Notes under the pieces: model-generated
Told to the model about the DNA's origin: nothing
What the model saw: only the letters and a program-made list of their open reading frames with translations
Databases searched by the model: none
Position numbers and translations under genes: made by a program
Shown: piece after piece, positions 1 through 7,633 of the stretch
Layout: each line of letters begins with the position of its first letter
Numbering within the stretch: position 1 is the stretch's first letter
Source of the DNA: Burkholderiales bacterium Ga0077543
Lineage (GTDB): Bacteria; Pseudomonadota; Gammaproteobacteria; Burkholderiales; Burkholderiaceae_C
Reading direction: 5' to 3'
Assembly (NCBI GenBank): GCA_001464055.1
Contig: LNET01000023.1
Location: 1 to 51,890, forward strand
Length of the DNA stretch: 51,890 bases

Positions 1-328
1 ATGTACCTATCGAACCGTTCGCTCGCACCCATCGTTCCTCATGTGAAGAAAGAAGAGATGCGTATGATGTCATGCTTTTAGTGACACAGTAAGATTAGGT
101 CCCCGGCGGGAATGGTGTCACGAGAGTTCGGCACCATGATCTGATGATTCCCACCAGATTGGCCCCAGCCAACACTGAGGCCGAACTTCGGAAGCGAGAA
201 ACCCGGCACTTCTCGGTACACAAAAGTTGACACTATCGGCTCGCGCTACTACGGACCCGGTTCGGCGGCCAAGGTCGCCGAGATCACCAGCGCGAATGCT
301 GGAGAGCCAGACGATGGCAATTCGCAAG
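1..328. other. left-edge stretch without a supported gene
   Basis: No frame here shows a convincing protein. A short plus-strand frame is open from the first base to a stop at 79-81 and could be the tail of a gene that starts outside the window, but nothing in it is recognisable. The rest is noticeably less GC-rich than the surrounding genes and may be an old insertion scar. No RNA gene or repeat was seen. Confidence 0.4.
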
Positions 329-754
329 TCAATGCGGCGACTGGTTCAAAAGCTTGTTCTTTTGCGGATCAAAAACGATCGCGCCTTCGATGTCTTCAAG
401 AAACTGCATCAAGTCCACCATCTGGGTGGTGTGCAAGCCCTGCGGATCGTCGGCAAGAAAGACATGAATACGTCGATCGATGCGTTCAAGACCAGAGGGC
501 GCCTTGTCACCGAGCCGTCGGGACATCTCAGCAGAGTCATTCCGGACGTCGGGACCTGCGCTCAAGGTCAGATTTGCCGACCATCCATCATCCCACTGCA
601 GCCGCACCGACATGTCATCCGAGAATGGCTGCCTCTCCAGGCTTGCAGACCAACCCTTACTGTCTGCGAATGCAGACTTGGCCCTTACAAGCAACGCTAC
701 AGCCGAGAGCGGCGGCACGTGCGCTGGCAGCAATACGTACAGTACAAAACTCAT
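329..754 (-). CDS. small exported hypothetical protein
   Basis: This reads as a 141-residue protein of unknown function. The ATG at 754 is chosen because AGAGGA sits a few bases upstream and because the first 30 or so residues then look like a signal peptide: a hydrophobic run followed by an Ala-x-Ala type cleavage site ending in SAFA. The frame stays open further upstream, but only into the inverted repeat of the IS630 element, so a longer protein would be an artefact of that insertion. The IS sits about 50 bases upstream of the start codon and may have replaced or displaced the original promoter. The C-terminal half is rich in charged residues, and no domain is recognised. A lipoprotein Cys is absent, so the product would be periplasmic or secreted. 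The existence of the gene is moderately likely; its role is unknown. Confidence 0.5.
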   Translation of the reverse strand: MSFVLYVLLPAHVPPLSAVALLVRAKSAFADSKGWSASLERQPFSDDMSVRLQWDDGWSANLTLSAGPDVRNDSAEMSRRLGDKAPSGLERIDRRIHVFLADDPQGLHTTQMVDLMQFLEDIEGAIVFDPQKNKLLNQSPH

Positions 755-807
755 GGCTTTCCTCTGTTCCAAGCCCCGGACTGGCCGATGTTGATCGTGC
801 TGAACTA

Positions 808-824
808 TTGACCCGGCACTCAAC
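808..824 (+). repeat. IS630 terminal inverted repeat, left
   Basis: The 17 bases TTGACCCGGCACTCAAC match the reverse complement of 1905-1921 at 15 positions. A TA dinucleotide lies immediately outside at 806-807. Confidence 0.85.
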
Positions 825-832
825 TATTGGAC

Positions 833-1867
833 TCAAGCCGCATATCGCACCGGCTCATGCTGGAAGTAGCTCTTGATCCGCTCGGGCTGCCTTTGCACGC
901 TGCTGAGGTGCCGCGCGGCAGCTTTCACCAATTGCAGCTTCGTGCGCGCCGGGGCCAATTTCGTGATGGCCTGCTTCAGGTCCGCATTGGCCATCTCGTT
1001 GGGGTTGAGCTCGGGGCTGTAGCTGGGCAGGTAGAAGACCTCGATCTCGTGCTTGTGCTCGGCCAGCCAGGCCTTCACCGGCTTGCTGTGGTGCACCCGC
1101 AGGTTGTCCAGGATCAGGTAGACCTTGCGCCCGGCATCCTTGACCAAGCGGCGCAGGAAGTCGATCAGGATGTCGGAGTTCAGCGCGCCGTCAAAGGCCT
1201 TCCAGCGCATTTGCCCCTTGTTGGTGACGGTGGCGATCACAGACAGGCCGTGGCGCTTGTTGTTGACCCGCACCACAGGTGTCTGGCCCTGCGGCGCATA
1301 GCTGCGGCCGCGCACGTCGTCGCTGCGCAGCCCGGTCTCGTCGCCCCAGTGGATCTCAGCGCCTTCGACCTTGGCGCACGCGGCGATGACGGGGTACTCC
1401 TCGTCCAGCCACTTCTTCACCGCCGCAGGCGACTGTTCGTAGGCCTTCTTCATCGGCTTCTGCGGCGTGAAGCCCCAGCGTCCGAGGTACAGACCCATGG
1501 TGCGAACGGCCAGCTCGATGCCGTAGCGGTCGCGGATCAGCTCGGCCACGGCCTGGCGGGTCCACAGCGCGTAGACCATCTTCAACTGGTCGGGCGTGCG
1601 GTCACGGATCAAGCGCTGAACCTCGCGCTCCTGCTCGGCCGTCAACGTGCGGCCGCTGCCCACAGGACGGCCGCCCCGGTCAACGTCTACCGCCTTCCAG
1701 CCGCCGGCCTCGAAAGCCTTCACGGCGGCGATCACCGTCGTTCGCGACATCTCGCACTGCGCTGCCGTTTCCTTCAGGCTCGTGCCATCCAGCCGCATCT
1801 TCACTGCACGCCGGCGGCGCTCGTTGAGCGCATCCACCGGCAGCGTTCGGGAGTCGATCTTGTCCAT
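833..1867 (-). CDS. IS630-family transposase
   Basis: This is a 344-residue DDE transposase that would cut and rejoin the ends of its own element. The N-terminal third (roughly residues 10-110) looks like two helix-turn-helix units: a homeodomain-like region with SLKETAAQCEMSRTTV, then a winged-helix region with TPDQLKMVYALWTRQAV. The catalytic core follows, with the first Asp in HWGDETG, the second in LILDNLRVHHS and the Glu in YSPELNPNE, the order and context typical of the IS630 DDE domain (DDE_3). The ATG at 1867 lies 38 bases inside the right inverted repeat, and the stop lies 9 bases from the left one, so the gene fills the element. No frameshift or internal stop is seen. Unlike many IS630 relatives, it does not need a programmed frameshift. 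Confidence 0.93.
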   Translation of the reverse strand: MDKIDSRTLPVDALNERRRRAVKMRLDGTSLKETAAQCEMSRTTVIAAVKAFEAGGWKAVDVDRGGRPVGSGRTLTAEQEREVQRLIRDRTPDQLKMVYALWTRQAVAELIRDRYGIELAVRTMGLYLGRWGFTPQKPMKKAYEQSPAAVKKWLDEEYPVIAACAKVEGAEIHWGDETGLRSDDVRGRSYAPQGQTPVVRVNNKRHGLSVIATVTNKGQMRWKAFDGALNSDILIDFLRRLVKDAGRKVYLILDNLRVHHSKPVKAWLAEHKHEIEVFYLPSYSPELNPNEMANADLKQAITKLAPARTKLQLVKAAARHLSSVQRQPERIKSYFQHEPVRYAA

Positions 1868-1904
1868 ACTCGATCTGACTCTACGGCATGCCGAAAGTTC
1901 AAAG

Positions 1905-1921
1905 GTTTAGTGCCGGATCAA
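1905..1921 (-). repeat. IS630 terminal inverted repeat, right
   Basis: This is the partner of the repeat at 808-824, read in the opposite orientation. It differs at two positions and is followed by TA at 1922-1923. Confidence 0.85.
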
Positions 1922-2097
1922 TAGCAATCGAGCGTTCGTCCGGGCCAGGGGAAACAGGCGACCTTAACGTGAGGTCGCTGACCACGGGGTGGCCGCGGGT
2001 GTCCCGTTACTGAGCGCCATGCCGGCAATCAGTCGCCGCATGGGTCCAGCAACAGCCACGGGATCATGGTTTGCGCGGCAGGCAAGGGGGGGACCGA

Positions 2098-2691
2098 TCA
2101 GGCGCGTTGCGGCTTGTCCGACTCGCTGTCCCACACGAGCTTCAGGTTGAAGCCGATCAAGTCATGCTGCTCGACAAGCTGGGCGAAACGATCGGTGACG
2201 AAGACGTCGGCACTGCTGCGTTGTGGAATGCGGAACATCAATTCGCCCTCGAGCATCTGCGGCCTGAAGCTCATCTTCACGAAGCGCAGTACCTTGCGAC
2301 GCGCGTCGGGGAAGTAGATGATCTCGCTGGCCTCTTCGTCAAGCGCGTCGATGATGCGAGTGACATGGAACAGAACCCAGTCGGCCTCCTTGCAGCGCAG
2401 TGGGAGAAACTCACCGCAGCGTCCAACATGGGGTTCCAGCGCGGCGCGGGCACGCGGGCCCCAGACGCAGTTTCGGCTTGTGTCATTGACCGTTGTGATG
2501 TCGGCCATTGGCTCAAGCGGCAGGGGCACGCCGGGGTCTTCTTCGGCTGGAACGATTTCGATGGGCTCCCAGTCGGTCGATCTGGGTTCACCGAACAGGC
2601 GACGTCCCCACATCTCTTGGTCTTTTGTAGAGGTAGTGGTCATAAACCGGGCGTACGGCTCAGGTGGGCCCCAGTACTTGAATATCTTCAT
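2098..2691 (-). CDS. Imm11-like immunity protein (DUF1629), partner of the orphan AHH toxin
   Basis: The protein has about 197 residues and no signal peptide. Its C-terminal half carries the signature of the Imm11 family (PF07791, formerly DUF1629): LFHVTRIIDALDEE, then IPQRSSADVFVTDRF and a closing GFNLKLVWD. Members of that family are cytoplasmic antidotes for polymorphic toxins. The ATG at 2691 is preceded by GGAG seven bases upstream. The gene begins 14 bases after the stop of the orphan AHH toxin module, the standard toxin-then-immunity order, so it should neutralise that nuclease. The second Imm11-like protein, at 4155-4802, aligns with it by eye through the same motifs but is clearly diverged, as expected for antidotes that do not cross-protect. 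That it binds the AHH domain is inferred from family and order, not shown. Confidence 0.78.
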   Translation of the reverse strand: MKIFKYWGPPEPYARFMTTTSTKDQEMWGRRLFGEPRSTDWEPIEIVPAEEDPGVPLPLEPMADITTVNDTSRNCVWGPRARAALEPHVGRCGEFLPLRCKEADWVLFHVTRIIDALDEEASEIIYFPDARRKVLRFVKMSFRPQMLEGELMFRIPQRSSADVFVTDRFAQLVEQHDLIGFNLKLVWDSESDKPQRA

Positions 2692-2705
2692 GCTGTGACT
2701 CCAGT

Positions 2706-4055
2706 TCAAGGCCCACGCGGGCGCGTCCCGGGAAACTCACCTTTCTCCAACTGCGACCTGATGCTGGCCAGTACACCCAGAGCCTCCTGCTTCGTTGTTA
2801 TCCCGTCAAATGCATCTCTAAACGCGTCTCGGTATACGCCATTGTGCAGACTCTCATGGTACGAGCCGGGCGCGTCAGTTGGCGAACGATAGCCCGGCAG
2901 CCAGACACCATTGTCCGCACTGTTGAGGTCAATGTTCCAAGCAGCGAACTGCCTACGCAGGTCGTTCAATCCAGGCCACTTCTCCGAAGGCAGCATATGG
3001 TGAGGTCTGTAGCCTTGCAACTCTTTACCGGAAGTGTCCAGCGGCGGCGTGCGGCCCGCTTCACGTAGGTTCTGCCCCAGCTTTTCACTATTGCTGGCCT
3101 CGATGATCAGGTCTTCCCAACTCGGCTGCGGCAGTGCTGGTGTGCCGATCACGCCGGGCTGTTCCTGCTCCGGCGCATAGCCCGGCAGTGGCTCCATCCG
3201 GTCAGGATGTGCTGGCAGCGGGGGTGGGCTCTGCGGCCTTTGCGGCTGCAGCGGCGTCGCGATCGGCCGCAAGAGCTGCGCCCGCTCTTCGTCGCTCAGC
3301 GGCACGAAGCGGCCCACGGTGACCCAGGTTTCGCCAGCTTCTTCCGGCGACCCTTGCGTCTGCGGCACCCGCATTTGCAAGTCGCGGCCGCCATCAGCGG
3401 CCGGTGTGGGGCGGTACAGGTTCCCATCGGCACCTTCGAACGCGTCCCCCGGGGCTTGCTGCGTACCGCTGTGGATGAGGTCGTGGGCCAAGGCCGCAGT
3501 GACCAGCAGGCCGACGCCCGGAACCAGCACTCCCACTGCTCGTTCGCCGGCGTACAGCACCAGGCGCCCCGCGGCCGCGACCAGGGCCTCGACCCCGGTC
3601 GTCGGGACCCCCAATCGCAATAGCGCCGCCGCCGCGGCGTTGCCGGTCAGAAGCTGCGTAGGCGTGCCGGCCCGGGTGATGTCCGCAGCCTCATCGTCGC
3701 CTGCTGGCAGAGTGACGTCAAAGGCGGTGCCTGCAGGTCGGCTGCCGGTGATGATGACGGTCAGCGTGCTCGGGCTGTCCGATGCATCGGCATCGGGGGT
3801 GCGTGAAGGCGAAGGCTCTGGCGTGCCGGTGGCCGAGGTCGAACTGGCTTCGTCGACATCGCCACCGCTACCGCCCCAGCGCGCCAGGATCGCGTCGTTT
3901 TGCGCGGCCCATTCCAGGTCACGAGCAATCTGTACCGGGTTGGATGCCGCCGCCGCGGCCAGCACGTCGTTCTGCCGCGTCAGCCGGGCGGTTTCTGCAG
4001 CCGACTGGTCCAGTGTTCTGGCTCGGGCTTGCGGTTCGTCCAGCCCGCTGCCCAC
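2706..4055 (-). CDS. orphan AHH-nuclease toxin module (displaced toxin C-terminus)
   Basis: The 449-residue reading frame is a toxin end without a delivery part. Residues 1-40 are close to residues 535-572 of the full-length toxin downstream of 7487 (shared GSGLDE, DQSAAE, ARLTRQNDVLAA). After that point the two diverge. A variable linker rich in Pro, Ser and Asp follows, with a hydrophobic stretch near 150-190. The last 100 residues form a predicted AHH nuclease: a paired His in GYRPHHML (352-353), NIDLNSADNGVWLP, and further His at about 400 and 404. AHH domains are HNH-like DNases or RNases of polymorphic toxins. The nominal start is a GTG that lies inside the shared region. A frameshifted piece of the same region precedes it, so independent translation is doubtful. 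The module is best seen as a cassette that could recombine onto the full-length toxin. Confidence 0.75.
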   Translation of the reverse strand: MGSGLDEPQARARTLDQSAAETARLTRQNDVLAAAAASNPVQIARDLEWAAQNDAILARWGGSGGDVDEASSTSATGTPEPSPSRTPDADASDSPSTLTVIITGSRPAGTAFDVTLPAGDDEAADITRAGTPTQLLTGNAAAAALLRLGVPTTGVEALVAAAGRLVLYAGERAVGVLVPGVGLLVTAALAHDLIHSGTQQAPGDAFEGADGNLYRPTPAADGGRDLQMRVPQTQGSPEEAGETWVTVGRFVPLSDEERAQLLRPIATPLQPQRPQSPPPLPAHPDRMEPLPGYAPEQEQPGVIGTPALPQPSWEDLIIEASNSEKLGQNLREAGRTPPLDTSGKELQGYRPHHMLPSEKWPGLNDLRRQFAAWNIDLNSADNGVWLPGYRSPTDAPGSYHESLHNGVYRDAFRDAFDGITTKQEALGVLASIRSQLEKGEFPGTRPRGP

Positions 4056-4153
4056 CAGGGTGCCCCGCAGTCCGGGGCGAAGGCACGCTCGAGTCCGTCG
4101 GGGCTTCCCAGGGCGCGCAATGCGCCGGCCGTAGTCGCCTGGGTCAGTGGTGC
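4056..4153 (-). pseudogene. frameshifted remnant of the toxin central region ahead of the orphan module
   Basis: Read on the minus strand from about 4153 to 4070, one frame gives PLTQATTAGALRALGSPDG and then ERAFAPD. This parallels residues 504-527 of the full-length toxin (VLTRATGSAIRALAGGDD, QRDFALD). The homology then continues in another frame (GTLVGSGLDE) into the orphan module, so at least one frameshift separates the pieces. The remnant starts within a few bases of the stop of the upstream immunity gene (4155), which marks the duplication or recombination junction. Confidence 0.65.
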
Positions 4154-4154
4154 G

Positions 4155-4802
4155 TCAAGGTATCGACACGGGAAACGGCGGCATCTTGTACAACTCCCTC
4201 GGTTCACGGCTGCTGATGTACTTCATGCCGGCAGGCTCGTCGCTCCACTTCAGCACGAACTTCAGGCCTGTCAGGCCCAGGGCTTCGATGTGCTGCTTGA
4301 AGGTGTCGGTGCACAACAGGAAGGAGCCGTTCTGCGGAATGTGATAGAGCATGGCGTTGCTCAGTTTTTCGGGGTAGACCCAGAGTCTGTCGACGTTGCT
4401 GACTTTGCCGTCAGGGAAGCGTCGCATGCAACTGAGGCTTTCGTCCATGGCGTCGATGATCGTCGTGCAGTGGAACCAGTACAGAGGGTCGGGATGTCCG
4501 ATGTGTTCGATGGGAAGCAGTTCGCCGTAGCGCGACATGAGTCCGCCAACGGCTGTCATCGCCCGCGGTGCCAGGGCGAAGCGCAAAGTGCCCAGGGCGA
4601 CAAAGTCACCCTTCGGAAGGGCAACGGGGTAGTCCTCCGCATCAATGCTTGGCGATCTGAATCTCAACGGGGCCCACTCGGGCGCAAGGTACTCCCCCAG
4701 CGATTTGAATCGCGTGAAGTCGAGCCATTTGCCGCCGTCCGTGCCAGAAGCGACAAGCCACTCGTAGCAGTCACTGTCGTGTCGTACTTCGTAAACGTTC
4801 AT
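4155..4802 (-). CDS. Imm11-like immunity protein (DUF1629), partner of the full-length AHH toxin
   Basis: This 215-residue cytoplasmic protein is related to the Imm11 family. The motifs YWFHCTTIIDAMDES, IPQNGSFLLCTDTFKQ and GLKFVLKW occupy the same places as in the immunity protein at 2098-2691. The ATG at 4802 has AGGA upstream and lies 12 bases after the stop of the 890-residue toxin, so it is the natural cognate antidote and is probably translated from the same mRNA. The N-terminal half (residues 1-100), which differs from the other paralogue, may hold the specificity-determining surface; that is inference. Its stop codon falls right at the start of the duplicated toxin remnant, consistent with a toxin-plus-antidote pair having been inserted ahead of an older pair. 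Confidence 0.78.
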   Translation of the reverse strand: MNVYEVRHDSDCYEWLVASGTDGGKWLDFTRFKSLGEYLAPEWAPLRFRSPSIDAEDYPVALPKGDFVALGTLRFALAPRAMTAVGGLMSRYGELLPIEHIGHPDPLYWFHCTTIIDAMDESLSCMRRFPDGKVSNVDRLWVYPEKLSNAMLYHIPQNGSFLLCTDTFKQHIEALGLTGLKFVLKWSDEPAGMKYISSREPRELYKMPPFPVSIP

Positions 4803-4814
4803 GGTGTTGGGTCC

Positions 4815-7487
4815 TCAAGGCTTCCACGGCACTTGTACCTGGCTACCTGGGTTCGCCAACAGTTTGCCTTCAATTTCGGCCAGTGTGGTTCGAATACTGA
4901 CCAGTGTTGCGCGCGCAGCCTCCGCTGTAGACACGTGTTCGAACTGGGCATCGACCCAGCGCTTGTATGCAGGGCCGTAAGTGGCTTGGTGCATCTCCGG
5001 GCTGAGCCAGATTCCATTGGTTGCTTCGTTGGGGCTGATACCAAGCTTCGTCAATAGCCTTTGGGTCTCTTCCTGGGCGTCCCCAAACCCAGCCACATGA
5101 TGCGGTTGATATCCAGCCGGCCCTGGCCGCCTTGCGCGCTCCAGGCTGGCCGCTAATTGCGGAGCTGCGTCCTGAGCGTCCGCCGGCTTGCGCAGCCAGC
5201 TTCCATCGGTCTTCACGTACTTGACTTCTCGCTGCAACCAGTCGTCGAGCAGCCGCGTGGAGCGAACTTCCAGCCGCGCGGCGGCCGCCAGTTCGTCGAC
5301 GCTGCCGCTCTGCTTGATCACCACGGCGCCCACGGCGGCCACGCCCTTGCCCAGGCCACCGCCCGCGAAGTCCAGCATCGAGGTCGGGAAGGCCACCTCG
5401 ATGGCTGCATAAGCCACCCCCAGGACCACCATCTCGGCTTCGCTCAGCCCGGCTTCGGCCCGGGCGTCGAGGTAGGCCTGGATCTGCGCCTTGGTGTTGG
5501 TCAGCGGCGTGATTTCCAGTGCGTCGAGCACCCCGGCGGCGGTCTGCAGGCTGCGTGAGAGCAGAGACTCGAGTTCGCCGCCGACCTCCTCAGCCAGATC
5601 CTTGGCGTACTGGGTACGACGTTGGCCGACGATCTCCACAGGCGGCAAGCTCGTTCCTGGCACGCCTGTGCCTGGATCAGGCCCGGCCGCTGGTGCCTGT
5701 GGATCGCGCTCCTCGCCCACGCGCCAGCGGGCGTTGACGCGGGCCAGCGCCTGTTCGTGCGCTGTGTGCAGTGGGTTGGAAGCCGGCGCGGCCAGCACGT
5801 CGTTCTGCCGCGTCAGCCGCGCGCTTTCAGCAGCCGACTGGTCCCGCGTCCCCGCCCAGGCCTGCGCTTCGTCCAGCCCGCTGCCCACCAAGCCGCCCAG
5901 GAAGTCCAGCGCGAAGTCGCGCTGCGCGTCGTCGCCGCCGGCCAGTGCGCGGATGGCGCTGCCGGTGGCGCGGGTCAGCACCGTGGCGGCACTGTGCTGC
6001 GCGGGGCTCAGGCCGGCCTGGCTCAGGCTGTGGCTCAGCGCCTGGGTGATCTCGGCGGCCAGCCCGCTGGCCATGCCGCTGGTGAAGCCGTCGCGGAAGC
6101 GCCCGCCCATCACTTCCTGCACGGCGCCCTGCACCGTGGCCTGGGCCGTCATGGCCATCACCCGGGTGCTGAAGCTGGCATGCCCCAGGTTCTGGGCGAT
6201 GCCCAGGCCCTGCACCAGCCCGCCCGTGATTGCGCCGCTGAGGGTGGTCTTCACCAACTGCCCGAAGTCCAGCGTGCCCGTGCCTGCGATCTGCATCGCG
6301 GCGCTGCCGGCGGCCGCCATCACCCCGGCCTTCACGGCGCCGGCCGCGAAGCTGCCGCCCGCGGCAGCGCTGGCGCCCAGCTTCGCGGCATACGGCCCCA
6401 CGGCCCAGGCCGCGGCGATGGCTGCGACCACCGGGATGGCCTTGTCCATGAAGTCCTGCCGGACGACGACGTTGTCGCCGTGCGTCACCCAGCCCAAGGT
6501 GGCGTCGAACCACACGGCCTGCCGGTCGTGCAGATCGGGCGGGGCATGCAGAGACAGCGGGCGCAGTTCGTGGCTGTCGGGGTTCAGGCTGGCTCCGGCC
6601 CAGTTCAGCCGTCCATGGACACTGCTGCCCTCTGAGTCGGTGAGCGTGGGCGCGGTCAGCTCGAAGTTGCCGGCCAGGGTGAATCCGCGCAGGGTGTTGT
6701 CCTCGCCTCTGCCGCCGCCCTGGCGCCGTTCCCAGGCCTGCAGCGCATCCGGGCCGTACAGCGCGGCGAAGGCGCGCTGGGCCAGCGGTGCGCCTTCCTG
6801 CGCACCGGCCTGGGCATAGGCCTGGGTGAAGGCCACCGGGTCGAAGCGCCAGCTGTCGGCCACGAAGTCGCTCTCGCCGCCGCCCCAGCCGCCCGGCACG
6901 AACACGGCGCCGGGGGTGCCGGGCCCCAGGTTGCGGGCGGCCTGGTCCATCGCTTCCAGGTACAGGTTGCGCACCGCCGTGTTGGCCTGGGCCAGCTGCG
7001 ACAGCCGGGCCGTCAGGTCGGCGCCGTAGCGGGCCACCTGGCCCTGGGTGACTTCGCCCTTGTCCAGCACGGGCAGGGCGCCGCCGTGCACATGCACGAG
7101 CTCGCGGTTCAGCGGGTCGGCCAGGAAAAGCTCGAGCGCGGCGATTTCCGCCGGCGTGGCAGTGGGGCCTGCTGCAGGGGCTGCGCTGGTGGCCGGCGCC
7201 ACGTCCGTGGTGGCCAGCACCGGCGGCTGCGGCAGGTCGTTCAAGGCATTGGGGCCCGGCGGCGTGCCGTGGTCCGGGGCCGGGGGGCCGAAGTCGGCGG
7301 CCGGCAGGTTCTGCACCCAGGGGCCGGAGGCAGTCTCTGGCGGGGTCTCAGGTTCAGGCGCAGGCGCAAGCTCGGGTGGCTGCACAGGCTCGGGTGCCAC
7401 CGAAGGAAACTCGAACTCCGGCAGCTCCACGGGGTGAATGTGGAACGCGCCGTACCCGGACGACGACTGCTCGAGGTGGATGGCCAT
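4815..7487 (-). CDS. polymorphic toxin with C-terminal AHH nuclease
   Basis: This is an 890-residue toxin. The start ATG at 7487 has GGGAG upstream. Residues 28-110 are a proline-rich low-complexity leader with no signal peptide. Residues 120-340 are globular and unrecognised. Residues 345-430 are Ala/Gly-rich and hydrophobic and then read FGQLVKTTLSGAITGGLVQGLG, resembling the DUF637-like pre-toxin region of CdiA/haemagglutinin-type proteins. Residues 500-572 form the segment repeated in the orphan module. The last 100 residues are an AHH nuclease with GYQPHHVAGFG (paired His at 796-797) and NEATNGIWLSP. An Imm11-like gene follows after 12 bases. There is no TPS, PAAR, VgrG or Rhs-repeat domain, so the export route (type VI, type V or other) is not shown. 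Delivery into neighbouring cells is the usual role of this class. Confidence 0.8.
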   Translation of the reverse strand: MAIHLEQSSSGYGAFHIHPVELPEFEFPSVAPEPVQPPELAPAPEPETPPETASGPWVQNLPAADFGPPAPDHGTPPGPNALNDLPQPPVLATTDVAPATSAAPAAGPTATPAEIAALELFLADPLNRELVHVHGGALPVLDKGEVTQGQVARYGADLTARLSQLAQANTAVRNLYLEAMDQAARNLGPGTPGAVFVPGGWGGGESDFVADSWRFDPVAFTQAYAQAGAQEGAPLAQRAFAALYGPDALQAWERRQGGGRGEDNTLRGFTLAGNFELTAPTLTDSEGSSVHGRLNWAGASLNPDSHELRPLSLHAPPDLHDRQAVWFDATLGWVTHGDNVVVRQDFMDKAIPVVAAIAAAWAVGPYAAKLGASAAAGGSFAAGAVKAGVMAAAGSAAMQIAGTGTLDFGQLVKTTLSGAITGGLVQGLGIAQNLGHASFSTRVMAMTAQATVQGAVQEVMGGRFRDGFTSGMASGLAAEITQALSHSLSQAGLSPAQHSAATVLTRATGSAIRALAGGDDAQRDFALDFLGGLVGSGLDEAQAWAGTRDQSAAESARLTRQNDVLAAPASNPLHTAHEQALARVNARWRVGEERDPQAPAAGPDPGTGVPGTSLPPVEIVGQRRTQYAKDLAEEVGGELESLLSRSLQTAAGVLDALEITPLTNTKAQIQAYLDARAEAGLSEAEMVVLGVAYAAIEVAFPTSMLDFAGGGLGKGVAAVGAVVIKQSGSVDELAAAARLEVRSTRLLDDWLQREVKYVKTDGSWLRKPADAQDAAPQLAASLERARRPGPAGYQPHHVAGFGDAQEETQRLLTKLGISPNEATNGIWLSPEMHQATYGPAYKRWVDAQFEHVSTAEAARATLVSIRTTLAEIEGKLLANPGSQVQVPWKP

Positions 7488-7558
7488 GCGTTGCTCCCTG
7501 CCGGTCGCTGCTGGCGACTCATGGGCAGGATGGTCAGTCAGCGCAGGTTCGGCGTCAG

Positions 7559-7593
7559 CCTGGGATCGTGCCTAGGCTGGGGTCGATCCCAGG
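7559..7593 (-). terminator. hairpin between recD and the toxin gene
   Basis: A perfect 10-base inverted repeat (CCTGGGATCG at 7559-7568, its complement at 7584-7593) with a 15-base loop lies 41 bases after the recD stop and 72 bases before the toxin start. There is no T-run after it on the minus strand, so it may be a weak terminator, a Rho-assisted end or a regulatory hairpin in the toxin leader. Confidence 0.35.
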
Positions 7594-7633
7594 GCGCCTG
7601 TTGCCGAATGTGTCGGCCGACTGCCCAGCACGG

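Larger units (their letters stand above)
808..1921 (-). mobile_element. IS630-family insertion sequence, apparently intact
   Basis: The element is about 1.1 kb with a single transposase gene. It is bounded by 17-base imperfect inverted repeats (808-824 and 1905-1921, 15 of 17 positions matching, outer ends TTGA). Each end is followed directly by TA (806-807 and 1922-1923), which is the target duplication expected of IS630/Tc1-type transposons. The transposase frame is complete and its catalytic residues are present, so the copy may be active or recently active. It lies between the exported hypothetical gene and the toxin/immunity locus. Confidence 0.88.

Noticed and set aside
827..1924. Plus-strand open frame covering the IS630 element
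   Set aside because: It is the complement of the transposase and has no domain; the transposase frame explains the element.
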